A DNA stretch of 34,618 nt from Verrucomicrobiota bacterium. GTDB lineage: Bacteria; Verrucomicrobiota; Verrucomicrobiia; Opitutales; Opitutaceae. A program made the position numbers and the translations under genes. Shown piece after piece: positions 8,976-18,137 of the stretch; the first letter of the stretch is position 1, and each line of letters starts with the position of its first letter. Below the pieces are notes generated by a model that searched no databases, was not told where the DNA came from, and saw only the letters and a program-made list of their open reading frames with translations. The DNA lies in NCBI GenBank assembly GCA_025363395.1, contig JANYDX010000137.1, forward strand, positions 1 to 34,618, in the 5' to 3' direction.

Positions 8976-9912
8976 TTCCAACCAGCCCAGCCCGCCGGAG
9001 CAGGGCAAGACCACCACCTCCTGTGCCCTCCCGCACATCAGCGTTGCCGCATGCACTTTCAAACGACCCGAATTACTGGAAAAACTCTTGCATGAACTGG
9101 CCCGCCAAAAAACTGGCGGAAAGTTCACTTTTTCGATCATCATTTCCGACAACGACAGCAAACAATCCGCGCGCCCGGTCGTGGAAAAATTCGCCGCGGC
9201 ATCCCCGGTTAAAACGATCTATTGCGCCGAACCCCGCTCCAACATTGCGCTGGCGCGAAACAAGGCGTTGGAACACGCGAAGGGCGACTATGTCGCCTTC
9301 ATCGACGACGACGAGTTCCCCCTGCCCGACTGGTTGGCCGAAATGCTCAAGGCCTGCGAAAATTATCAAGCAGCCGGTACGCTGGGACCGGTCCGTCCCC
9401 ACTTTGATCTGACCCCGCCAAAATGGATTATCCAAGGCCGCTTTTGCGAACGGCCCGAGCCGGCGACGGGCAAAATCATGGACTGGGAGGAAAGCCGGAC
9501 TGGCAATCTTCTGTTTCGCCGCAGCCTCCTCGCGGGGCTGCTCCAGCCGTTTGATCCCCAATTCGGCAACGGGGGCGAGGACAAGGATTTTTTCATGCGC
9601 ATGACCCAGCAGGGTCATGTCTTCCGCTGGTGCAATGAAGGAGTCGTCTACGAAGCGGTTCCTCCCTCGCGCTTGACCCGGAGTTATATGCTTAAGCGCG
9701 CGCTGTTGCGGGGAAAAAACATCCTCAAACACCCCACCAACCGCGCGCGCATGCTGGCGACCTCATTTGTCGCGACCCCCGTTTATTGTCTGGTGCTCCT
9801 GCCTGCCCTGATCGCGGGGCATCACCACTTCATGAAATATTGCATCAAGCTTTGCGACCATGTGGGTCGATTGCTCGCTTTTGTCGGCATCAATCCGGTC
9901 GATGAACGTTGA
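8962..9912 (+). CDS. GT2-family glycosyltransferase
   Basis: ISVAACTFKRPELLEKLLHELARQ...FSIIISDNDSKQS...GDYVAFIDDDEFPLPDWLAEML...GGEDKDFFMRMTQQGH. Overlaps the upstream gene by 14 bp. Confidence 0.93.
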   Translation: MMPSDSNQPSPPEQGKTTTSCALPHISVAACTFKRPELLEKLLHELARQKTGGKFTFSIIISDNDSKQSARPVVEKFAAASPVKTIYCAEPRSNIALARNKALEHAKGDYVAFIDDDEFPLPDWLAEMLKACENYQAAGTLGPVRPHFDLTPPKWIIQGRFCERPEPATGKIMDWEESRTGNLLFRRSLLAGLLQPFDPQFGNGGEDKDFFMRMTQQGHVFRWCNEGVVYEAVPPSRLTRSYMLKRALLRGKNILKHPTNRARMLATSFVATPVYCLVLLPALIAGHHHFMKYCIKLCDHVGRLLAFVGINPVDER

Positions 9913-11143
9913 ATCTGCCACGCCCGTCCACCCCGCGGCGAAACCACTGGTCTGCATTGGTTTTTCCGAGGCGCTGTCAGCGCCCGAAGTGGCGTGGAGC
10001 CTTCTCGCCGCCGGCTGCGAGGTGGTTGGATTTGCCCGCCGCGGACGGCGTTCCGCCTTGCGCCATAGTTCTCAGGTGAAGGTGCATGAAATCACCCCGC
10101 CGGAAAAGGACAGCACTGCCGCCCTGGCTGACCTGCAGCAGTTGCTGAAAACTTTGCCATCATCGGCCGGCCGGAGAGTGCTGCTTTTTCCGCTCGATGA
10201 TACCGCGGTGTGGTTGTGCAACCAAGTGCCTCCCGCTCCGGGCTGGTCACTCGTTGGACCGTCGGGCGCCAACACCCACCTGGCGCTCAGCAAAACAATT
10301 CAAGTGCGGGCCGCCGAGGCAGCGGGATTGCACGTTCCGACAACCACGATCACCCGGGTGCCGGCGGAAGTGATGGCCTTCAGACCCAACCTGCCGCTCG
10401 TGCTCCGTCCATCCGATGCCGTTCTGTTTGAAAACGGCCGGTTGAAAAAAGGGCGTAATTGGATTTGCGCCACTGAAGCCGAATTGCAGCAAGCCGTCGA
10501 CGCGTGGGCCGGATCCTGCCCGCTCATGGTCCAACCTTTTATTGACGGCGTCGGCGAAGGGGTGTTCGGCCTCGCGACTGCGGAAGGCGTCATCGGTTGG
10601 AGCGCGCACCGCCGGCTGCGCATGATGAATCCACATGGATCCGGCTCCAGTGCTTGCATTTCCCAGCCCGTTCCCGAAGAAGTCAAAGTTCCGATCGAGC
10701 GCTTGATCAAGCAGACGGGTTGGCGCGGATTGTTCATGGTCGAATTGCTCCAGGATCGCTCCGGAAACCACTGGTTCGTCGAACTGAACGGGCGCCCGTG
10801 GGGGAGCATGGCGCTCGCCCGCCGGCAGGGAATGGAGTATCCCGCGTGGGCGGTGCATCAAATATTGCACCCGGGCCAGCCCGTCGGAGTGCCGGAACCG
10901 TCTACAACTCCCCTCGTCTGCCGGAACGCGGGGCGGGAGATCATGCATCTGTTTTTTGTCCTGCGCGGTCCCAAATCCACCGCCTTGAAAAAGAAATGGC
11001 CCTCCGTCTGGCAAACCCTTTTCGAACTGCTGCGAGTGCGCCGTGGAGATTCGCTCTACAACTGGCAGCGCGGTGACTTGAAGGTTTTTTTCCGCGACAC
11101 CTGGTACACGCTCCGGAGCAATCTTCGGAAATCGAACGATTGA
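9902..11143 (+). CDS. ATP-grasp superfamily ligase (carboxylate-amine ligase-like)
   Basis: Start chosen at ATG 9902 (MNVESATPVHP), overlapping the preceding stop. ATP-grasp core: PLMVQPFIDGVGEGVFGLATAEGVIGWSAHRRLRMMNPHGSGSS...GWRGLFMVELLQDRSGNHWFVELNGRPWGSMALA. Confidence 0.85.
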   Translation: MNVESATPVHPAAKPLVCIGFSEALSAPEVAWSLLAAGCEVVGFARRGRRSALRHSSQVKVHEITPPEKDSTAALADLQQLLKTLPSSAGRRVLLFPLDDTAVWLCNQVPPAPGWSLVGPSGANTHLALSKTIQVRAAEAAGLHVPTTTITRVPAEVMAFRPNLPLVLRPSDAVLFENGRLKKGRNWICATEAELQQAVDAWAGSCPLMVQPFIDGVGEGVFGLATAEGVIGWSAHRRLRMMNPHGSGSSACISQPVPEEVKVPIERLIKQTGWRGLFMVELLQDRSGNHWFVELNGRPWGSMALARRQGMEYPAWAVHQILHPGQPVGVPEPSTTPLVCRNAGREIMHLFFVLRGPKSTALKKKWPSVWQTLFELLRVRRGDSLYNWQRGDLKVFFRDTWYTLRSNLRKSND

Positions 11144-11153
11144 TCCGCCCACG

Positions 11154-11891
11154 ATGATCGCCGCCGCCTGCCACATTCACTCAACCTGGTCCTATGACGG
11201 GAAATGGACCCTGCCTGTCCTCGCGGCCGAATTCAGCCGGCGGGGTTATCGGGTCCTGCTGACCACCGAGCATGATCTCGGTTTTACCGAAGCGCGAAGA
11301 CTGGAACATCGTGCGGCCTGCGCGGCCGCCAGCACTTCCGAGATCCTGGTGGTGTCGGGCATTGAGTACAGCGACGCGGCAAACCGGATCCATGTACTGG
11401 TGTGGGGACCGGTGCCCTTCGTCGGGGAAAGGGTGCCCACGACAGAAATGCTGAAGGCCGTTAAAGCCGCCAACGGCGTGGCCGTCCTGGCTCATCCCTC
11501 GAGAAAAGAGGCGTGGAAATTTTTCGAGTCCTCGTGGACCGAACATCTGCTGGGCATCGAAATCTGGAATCGCAAGACGGATGGCTGGGCGCCCAGCCGA
11601 ACCGCGTCGGAATTGATTAAAAATTCCCCGGCAATCCCGTTCGTCGGCATGGATTTTCACGACCGAAATCAATTTTTTCCGCTCACCATGGCCTTGGACC
11701 TTACCGGAATTATCGACGAAGAATCCGTGCTCGCGTGCTTGCGTGACCGCCGGTGCCGCGCGTTGGCCTTGAATCGGCCGGTTGAAGCAACCGCCCAAGG
11801 CTGGTTCAATGTCGCTCTGCGTTCAGTCGAACGCTGTCGACGCAGCGCCGCGGTCGTTTACCGCGCCGTGCGCAAACGCAGAACTTCCTGA
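11154..11891 (+). CDS. PHP-domain metallohydrolase
   Basis: Motifs HIHSTWSYDG, LLTTEHD, SGIEYS, VLAHPSRKEAW, GMDFHDRNQF. Confidence 0.82.
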   Translation: MIAAACHIHSTWSYDGKWTLPVLAAEFSRRGYRVLLTTEHDLGFTEARRLEHRAACAAASTSEILVVSGIEYSDAANRIHVLVWGPVPFVGERVPTTEMLKAVKAANGVAVLAHPSRKEAWKFFESSWTEHLLGIEIWNRKTDGWAPSRTASELIKNSPAIPFVGMDFHDRNQFFPLTMALDLTGIIDEESVLACLRDRRCRALALNRPVEATAQGWFNVALRSVERCRRSAAVVYRAVRKRRTS

Positions 11892-11978
11892 GACACAATT
11901 TCGGCCCTTGTTCTCTCGAAGAGTCGGAACCAATTTACCCCAGCCAGATCTATCCGTAAACGCAATGACCTGTCCCAA

Positions 11979-12935
11979 ATGGAAATAACCACCCACCAAA
12001 TCAGCGTTAAAGGCCGCCAGGTGTCCGTCCCCTGCCTCCAACTCAACGACACGCGGGTGGTTGCGTCGGGGAAATTTTTGCGAGTGGCCTTCATTCACGA
12101 CGAAGAATGGCTGGAACCGGCCGCACTGGCCGATCCCCTGCCCTTGATCGAATCGCTGAAAAAGCATCATTTAAAAGCCGATATTTTTTCCTTCAGCCAG
12201 CGACCGCCCGACGTGGTTCCTCGCTATCAGTATCCCATGGAGTGGGACAATGCCGCCATGATTGCCATTTCCACCTATAAGGATTGGTGGGAAGGGTTGC
12301 CGCAGGTGGCGCGCCGAAATGTCCGGATCACTGAAAAGAAAGGGCTCACCTTTCGCGTGACGCCATTTGATGACGAACTGGTCCGGGGCATCGTCACGAT
12401 TTATAACGAAGCGCCGGTTCGTTTGGGCAAGAGTTTCTGGCACTATGGAAAGGACTTCGAGACCGTTAAGCGGGAAAATTCCACGTATCTTGATCGCAGC
12501 ACTTTTATCGGAGCCTATTGTGAAGAATCACTTATCGGTTTTATCAAACTGGTGACGGTTGATCGGATCGGCAGCATGATGCAAATTCTCTCGATGATCA
12601 AACATCAGGACAAGCGCACAACCAACGGGCTCATCGCGAAGGCGGTGGAGGTCTGTGCGACCCAAGGCCTGGGCTACCTGATGTATTGCAAGTACGTTTA
12701 CGGCTCCAACGAATCCAGCCTCCTGACCGATTTCAAAAAGCGCAATGGCTTTGAAAGAATCAAATTTCCACGCTACTATGTTCCATTGACGGCCCGGGGC
12801 GGCTTGGCGCTCAAAATTCGGGCGCACCATGGACTGCGCGGAATGGTGCCTGCACGTTTGTTCAATTTCGCTTTGCATCTGCGCACGAAATACTACAGCC
12901 TCAAAGAACAGCGTGCTACCAACACGGCTGAGTGA
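11979..12935 (+). CDS. GNAT-like acyltransferase, EPS-associated
   Basis: 318 aa. GAYCEESLIGFIKLVTVDRIGSMMQILSMIKHQDKRTTNGLIAKAVEVCATQGLGYLMYCKYVYG...FKKRNGFERIKFPRYYVPL resembles a GNAT/FemX-type core; N-terminal ~100 aa unassigned. Confidence 0.6.
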   Translation: MEITTHQISVKGRQVSVPCLQLNDTRVVASGKFLRVAFIHDEEWLEPAALADPLPLIESLKKHHLKADIFSFSQRPPDVVPRYQYPMEWDNAAMIAISTYKDWWEGLPQVARRNVRITEKKGLTFRVTPFDDELVRGIVTIYNEAPVRLGKSFWHYGKDFETVKRENSTYLDRSTFIGAYCEESLIGFIKLVTVDRIGSMMQILSMIKHQDKRTTNGLIAKAVEVCATQGLGYLMYCKYVYGSNESSLLTDFKKRNGFERIKFPRYYVPLTARGGLALKIRAHHGLRGMVPARLFNFALHLRTKYYSLKEQRATNTAE

Positions 12936-12976
12936 CTCGGAATGAACGTTGCGTGTTTCGAGTAGGTGAAGATTTC

Positions 12977-13051
12977 GCGGGTGTAGCTCAACGCTAGAGT
13001 GCTTGGTTTCCAATCAGGAGATGGAGTGTTCAATTCCTCCCGCCCGCTCCA
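12977..13051 (+). tRNA. tRNA-Gly (anticodon UCC) with encoded CCA; atypical, possibly a pseudo-tRNA
   Basis: GCGGGTG TA GCTC AACGCTA GAGT G CTTGG TTTCCAA TCAGG AGAT GGAGTG TTCAATT CCTCC CGCCCGC T CCA. Full 7-bp acceptor, 4-bp D stem, 5-bp anticodon stem with wobbles, T-loop TTCAATT. Defects: D-loop GG replaced by GC, one extra T in the 5' T-stem strand. Confidence 0.7.
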
Positions 13052-13122
13052 CTTTACTTCCGTCTCCAGACTTACTTCACCGGTGCCCTCGGGCGCTTGC
13101 AGCCTTTCGCCCCCTAAATTTC

Positions 13123-14910
13123 ATGCCCGGCATCGCTGGAATCATTCATCACCCTGCAGGCCCTGACCGACCGGATGAAGTTTCACGCATGGTGCAGTCA
13201 ATGGTGGGAGCTGACGCCAATTCGAGTGGTCAACTCGCGGTCGCGCAGAGCGGAGTTCACGCCGGATGGGTGGCCCGTTCCGGTTCCTTCGCCGATCGGA
13301 TGCCGGTTTGGAATACCACCCGGACGATCTGCCTGATCTTCACCGGCGAGGATTTTCCCGCCGCCAGTAGTGGACTTGCGGGGGTAGTTGCTTCGTTGGT
13401 CGACCGCTACGAGAAACACGGAGCGAAATTTTTCGCACAACTGAACGGCTGGTTCAGCGGGCTCCTGATCGATCTGCGGACCCACCGGGCCATCCTTTTT
13501 AACGACCGCTACGGATTAAACCGGCTTTATTATCATGAATCGCAGGAGGGATTTTATTTCGGCTCCGAGGCCAAATCGCTGCTCGCGGTTCTGCCCTCAC
13601 TTCGGCAAATCGACCAACGGGGTCTGGCCGAAGTATTCTCGGCCGGTTGCGTGCTGCAGAATCGCTCGATTTTTTCCGGCATCTTCCTCCTCCCTCCCGG
13701 CTCGCAGTGGATATTTCACGCCGATGGACGGATCGACAAGACCCGGTATTTTGATCCGTCTGCGTGGGAACAACAGGAGAAATTGGATCCCGCCGGCTAT
13801 ACGGAACAATTGATCGAGGTGTTTGGGCGCATTACCCCCCGTTACTTGAGCGGCCCGGAGCCCGTTGCCATGTCGCTCACTGGAGGACTGGACAGCCGCA
13901 TGCTGCTGGCTTGGTCGGGAGCGTCGCCCCGCACGCTGCCCTGCTATTCTTTCTCCGGGCCCTATCGCGATTGTGCCGATGTCACAATCGCACGCAGGCT
14001 CGCCGAGGTTGCGCAACAGCTTCACTCGACTCTCCGGATCGAGAAAGATTTTTTCCAGGACTTCCCCTCTCTGGCCGCGGAAACAGTTCGAATCTCGGAC
14101 GGAAGCATGGACGTGTCCGGCGCGATTGAACTTTATGTGAACCGGAAGGCCCGACAGATCGCCCCGGTTCGACTAACCGGGAACTACGGGTCGGAAATTC
14201 TCCGCTCGAACGTCGCCTTTCAGCCTCGCCGGCTCGATCCGTCTTCCTTCACGCCCGAGTTCAACGAATTGTTGCAGCAGGCGGCCGACACGTATCGACA
14301 GGAAGCAGCCGGTCATCGGCTCTCCTTCATCGCGTTCAAGCAGGTTCCCTGGCACCACTACCCCCGCCATTCCATCGAGCGCTCCCAAGTCACCCCGCGA
14401 GCCCCTTTCCTCGACAATGAACTGGTGGCACTGGCCTACCGCGCACCCACCCGGCTTGCCACGTCCCCCCAGCCTCTTCTGGAGCTGATCGCCGCCGGCA
14501 ATCCGAGACTGGAATCCGTCCCCACTGATCGCATGCTCCAGCGCGGGAAACCCTCCTTGGTCGCAAAGCTCCGCCAACAATGGCAGGAATTCACCGCAAA
14601 AGCCGAATACGCTTACGACTACGGCATGCCGCGCCGGCTGGTTCAGGCTGACCACATTCTTTCCCGCCTTCACTTGGAACGTCTGTTCCTGGGCCGTCAT
14701 AAGTTCTACCATTATCGCATCTGGTATCAAAACCAGTTAAGCGACTACCTGAGAACCCGAATTTCCACCGGTTCTCCCAGCTGCTATCGCGACGGCGCAG
14801 TGGCGCAAATGATCAACGAGCACCTCGGCGGCCGCTCAAATCGCACTTTGGAATTGCATCGCATGCTCACCGTTCAGCTCATTGACCAGAGTCTAATCCG
14901 ACCACGATGA
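13123..14910 (+). CDS. Asparagine-synthetase-like ATP-dependent ligase lacking the N-terminal glutaminase cysteine
   Basis: Start set at ATG 13123 (MPGIAGIIHHPAG), the position equivalent to MCGI in AsnB. PPi-loop SLTGGLDSRMLLAWSG retained; NDRYGLNRLYYHESQEGFYFGSEAKSLL is typical AsnB. The track ORF start at 13003 lies inside the tRNA and is not used. Confidence 0.88.
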   Translation: MPGIAGIIHHPAGPDRPDEVSRMVQSMVGADANSSGQLAVAQSGVHAGWVARSGSFADRMPVWNTTRTICLIFTGEDFPAASSGLAGVVASLVDRYEKHGAKFFAQLNGWFSGLLIDLRTHRAILFNDRYGLNRLYYHESQEGFYFGSEAKSLLAVLPSLRQIDQRGLAEVFSAGCVLQNRSIFSGIFLLPPGSQWIFHADGRIDKTRYFDPSAWEQQEKLDPAGYTEQLIEVFGRITPRYLSGPEPVAMSLTGGLDSRMLLAWSGASPRTLPCYSFSGPYRDCADVTIARRLAEVAQQLHSTLRIEKDFFQDFPSLAAETVRISDGSMDVSGAIELYVNRKARQIAPVRLTGNYGSEILRSNVAFQPRRLDPSSFTPEFNELLQQAADTYRQEAAGHRLSFIAFKQVPWHHYPRHSIERSQVTPRAPFLDNELVALAYRAPTRLATSPQPLLELIAAGNPRLESVPTDRMLQRGKPSLVAKLRQQWQEFTAKAEYAYDYGMPRRLVQADHILSRLHLERLFLGRHKFYHYRIWYQNQLSDYLRTRISTGSPSCYRDGAVAQMINEHLGGRSNRTLELHRMLTVQLIDQSLIRPR

Positions 14911-16310
14911 CACGGCTGATTCTTTTGATCTTCCTCGCGGGGGTTGCCTGGCTGATCCGGCGGGACACGGCACGACGGACCGGTGTTTCCGGTGCAGTGT
15001 GGATTCCCACTCTTTGGGTCGGTATTCTCGCTTCGCGGCCACTGTCTTCCTGGATCGGAATCGGGGGTGGCGAAGGGGGCGATGATTACTCAATCGAAGG
15101 CTCTCCGACTGATCGGTACTTCTTCATCGTCATGATCTTCTCCGCCATCATGGTGTTGTCGCGGCGCAGGCTTAACTGGCCGAGGTTGATCGCATCGAAC
15201 TGGGCGATTGTTATCTTTTATGCCTTCTTTTTTGTGAGCGTCCTTTGGGCGGATTCGTCAATTGTATCTTTCAAAAGATGGTTCAAGGACCTCGGAAACA
15301 TCTTTGTGGCTCTGGTCATTTTAACGGAATTGAATCCTCTGCAGGCCTTCCGGGCCGTCTTTGTCCGGTGTGCGTACCTGCTGATCCCGCTTTCCATTAT
15401 TTTCATCCGCTATTTTCCGGATCTGGGCCGGCGCTATAACATTCACTCTGGCGAGATGGAGGCGACGGGGGTCACGTTTCAAAAAAATTCACTCGGCGCG
15501 CTGGTCATGGTTTGCGGCATGATTATTATCTGGGATTGGTTTGAACGCGAAAAAGTGAGGAAGAAAGGAAGCGAAAGCTGGATCGAAAAGTACCTGCCGC
15601 TCATTATTTTTGCGATGGGAGGCTGGCTTCTCTTAATCAGCGACAGCAAGACATCGATCTTATGCCTGGGTGTGGGCACTCTGATCATTGCCGGTACGCG
15701 CCTGCCATTTGTCCGAAAATATGTGGGGTCGCTTGGCCGCTACGCGCTCGTGTTCATCATTGTCGGTTTCCTCCTCGATTCGATGTTTGGAATCAAAGAA
15801 TGGATTCTGGCCAGCATGGGGCGAGACATGACTTTTACCGGCCGAACCGATGTCTGGCGCGTGCTGCTCGATCTCAACACGGACCCGCTTTTCGGCACAG
15901 GTTTCTGCAGCTTTTGGTCGGATATGTCGTATCGTTCGCAGCTGCCCTACTGGGTGGCGTATTCAGCGCACAATGGTTATTTAGAAACCTATCTTGATGG
16001 AGGATACCTCGGTGTGACCTTCCTTGCCATAATGTTAATTGCCGTCGCCGGAAAAATAAACCGTCAGCTATCGGTCGCGGGTAACTATGCGGTCGTCCGT
16101 TTCGCGGTTCTTCTGGTCACCATCCTGGGAGATTTCTCCGAATCCCATTTTATTCGGATGAGTCCCCTCTGGTTTATCTTTCTGCTTTCTGCACTGGATG
16201 TGCCCCTGCCGGATACGGTACCCTCCGCCCAAAGCAGAACGGAAGAACTCCCCGGGGAGCCGGCGGCCTACGAAACCTCGAAACTCAATCCAAAGGGCGC
16301 TCAAACATGA
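14907..16310 (+). CDS. O-antigen ligase/polymerase (Wzy/WaaL-like) membrane protein
   Basis: 467 aa, multi-TM. YNIHSGEMEATGVTFQKNSLGALVMVCGMIIIWDW; FTGRTDVWRVLLDLNTDPLFGTGFCSFW; AHNGYLETYLDGGYLGV. ATGA overlap with upstream stop. Confidence 0.88.
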   Translation: MTRLILLIFLAGVAWLIRRDTARRTGVSGAVWIPTLWVGILASRPLSSWIGIGGGEGGDDYSIEGSPTDRYFFIVMIFSAIMVLSRRRLNWPRLIASNWAIVIFYAFFFVSVLWADSSIVSFKRWFKDLGNIFVALVILTELNPLQAFRAVFVRCAYLLIPLSIIFIRYFPDLGRRYNIHSGEMEATGVTFQKNSLGALVMVCGMIIIWDWFEREKVRKKGSESWIEKYLPLIIFAMGGWLLLISDSKTSILCLGVGTLIIAGTRLPFVRKYVGSLGRYALVFIIVGFLLDSMFGIKEWILASMGRDMTFTGRTDVWRVLLDLNTDPLFGTGFCSFWSDMSYRSQLPYWVAYSAHNGYLETYLDGGYLGVTFLAIMLIAVAGKINRQLSVAGNYAVVRFAVLLVTILGDFSESHFIRMSPLWFIFLLSALDVPLPDTVPSAQSRTEELPGEPAAYETSKLNPKGAQT

Positions 16311-17113
16311 GCCTACCGGGAAGAATTATCCAAACCGGCAAAACCCGAAACCTGCCTCTTTCCGCCAAAGCGTCGGCGACCAATTTGCGATTGTTGCATC
16401 CGGATTGGGAATACTTGTTTTTCGATGACGACGATGTTCGCCGATTCATCGATCAAGAATTCCCCCAATACCGGGCCACTTTTGACTCATTTCCCTATCT
16501 GATTCAGCGTTTCGACTTCTTCAGGTACCTCGCCGTTTTCCATCATGGAGGATTCTATTTCGATCTGGATGTTTTTCTTTCCGAGAGTCTCTCCGACCTT
16601 CTCGACTGTCGGAGCGTTTTCCCATTTGAGCAGTTAACAATCAGCCGGTTTCTCCGGCGGCAGCACGGCATGGATTGGGAAATCGGCAATTATGGGTTCG
16701 GGGGCGCGCCGGGAAATCCTTTCCTCGCGGCAGTCATCGAAAATTGCGTGAGGGCGCAAAGAGACAAATTGTGGACGAAGCCCATGCTCGCGGGGGTTCC
16801 ACGTTTTTTCAGGGCCGATTTCGACGTTTTAAATTCCACCGGGCCCGGATTGTTGTCGCGGACCTATGCCGAAACCCCCGCCGCTGCTTCTAACGTTACC
16901 GTGTTGTTCCCGGCCGACGTTTGCGCCCCAAAAAACTGGCATAATTTTGGACATTATGGAGTGCATATGATGGAAGGCTCTTGGAGGAGCAAAGGCAGCA
17001 TCCTCTACCGCCGGCTGGCCGGATTGTGGGAATCGAATATTCAAAATAAATATATGCCTGAAAGCAGCAAACTCGGGCCGAAAAGATCGGGGCGACTCGC
17101 CCAATGGGCCTAA
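16307..17113 (+). CDS. GT32-like glycosyltransferase (capsular polysaccharide/OCH1-like, DXD)
   Basis: IIQTGKTRNLPLSAKASATNLRLLHPDWEYLFFDDDDVRRFI...RFDFFRYLAVFHHGGFYFDLDVFLSESL. ATGA overlap with upstream stop. Confidence 0.87.
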   Translation: MSLPGRIIQTGKTRNLPLSAKASATNLRLLHPDWEYLFFDDDDVRRFIDQEFPQYRATFDSFPYLIQRFDFFRYLAVFHHGGFYFDLDVFLSESLSDLLDCRSVFPFEQLTISRFLRRQHGMDWEIGNYGFGGAPGNPFLAAVIENCVRAQRDKLWTKPMLAGVPRFFRADFDVLNSTGPGLLSRTYAETPAAASNVTVLFPADVCAPKNWHNFGHYGVHMMEGSWRSKGSILYRRLAGLWESNIQNKYMPESSKLGPKRSGRLAQWA

Positions 17114-17326
17114 AAGGTCAAGTCACGGACGTGAGCTCGTATAATTCCGGTTTTGAAGGCCAACATATTTTCTCCCCGCCCCAAGTCGACAGCCCAGAGG
17201 AGCTGCTCAAGGAATCGATCTAATCAGGAATGCCTGCCGTGTTCCGCCCGGGTGCTGCCAGCACAACTATCGCATTCCTTATCCGATCAGATTCATCATT
17301 CGATCGACGCGAACACGCCTATTGTC

Positions 17327-18124
17327 ATGGACCAAAACTTTTCATCAACCCTGCATCCTTTTGCCACACTGGGTGCGAAAATAAAAAACCGCTCTCAGCG
17401 GATGGCCGCAAAGTTTTTGGGCCGGCGGCCTTTTCAGATGAAAAATGAACGGCCACTGATTTCCTTTACCTTCGACGATTTCCCCCGTTCGGCGCTGCAT
17501 ACCGCCGGGGCTATGTTGGAACAGCAGGGTGCTCGCGGAACCTACTACACATCGCTCGGCCTGATGGGCCAGACCGCACCCACCGGGGAAATGTTTCGCC
17601 GGGAAGATCTGTCAGACGCGCTCGCGCGTGGGCATGAACTCGGATGCCATACCTACGCTCACTGCCATTCCTACACCACCCCTTCCGCAGAATTTGAGCG
17701 TTCGTGTGTGGAAAACCGAGAGGCGATGCACCAACTTGAGCCTGGGGTTAAATTTCAGAGCCTGTCCTATCCAATCAGCTGGCCACGGGTGGACACGAAA
17801 CGCCGGTGCGGTCGTTATTTTTTAGGCTGCCGCGCAGGCGGCCAGACTTTCAACTCGGGGACCGTAGACTTAAACTATCTAAACGCGTTTTTCATTGAGC
17901 AAAGCCGTGACAACGCAGACGCGATCAAACGCATCATTGATGAAAATCAACGTGCGGGCGGCTGGTTGATTTTCGCCACCCACGATGTCTGCGCAAACCC
18001 AACCCGCTTTGGTTGCGAACCAGGGATGTTCGAAGACATCCTCCGCCATTCCGTTACCTCGGGGGCCAGTCTTCTTCCCGTGTCGGCCGCGCTGGCCGCA
18101 ATCGGTGTCGTACCGAAATTGTAG
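17327..18124 (+). CDS. NodB-type polysaccharide deacetylase
   Basis: Start chosen at ATG 17327 (MDQNFSSTLHPF). LISFTFDDFPRSALHTAGAMLEQQGARGTYYTSLGLMG; HELGCHTYAHCHSYTT (H-x3-H); WLIFATHDV. Confidence 0.88.
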   Translation: MDQNFSSTLHPFATLGAKIKNRSQRMAAKFLGRRPFQMKNERPLISFTFDDFPRSALHTAGAMLEQQGARGTYYTSLGLMGQTAPTGEMFRREDLSDALARGHELGCHTYAHCHSYTTPSAEFERSCVENREAMHQLEPGVKFQSLSYPISWPRVDTKRRCGRYFLGCRAGGQTFNSGTVDLNYLNAFFIEQSRDNADAIKRIIDENQRAGGWLIFATHDVCANPTRFGCEPGMFEDILRHSVTSGASLLPVSAALAAIGVVPKL

Positions 18125-18137
18125 TCCCCCTTCCTCC

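Noticed and set aside
10247-11176. 309-aa minus-strand ORF opposite the ATP-grasp gene
   Set aside because: Shadow ORF in GC-rich coding sequence; low-complexity translation with no recognisable motifs, while the plus strand encodes a clear ATP-grasp protein.
13003-13122. 120-nt N-terminal extension of the AsnB-like ORF
   Set aside because: Its TTG start is inside the tRNA anticodon arm; the conserved family N-terminus (M-x-GIAGI) begins at 13123.
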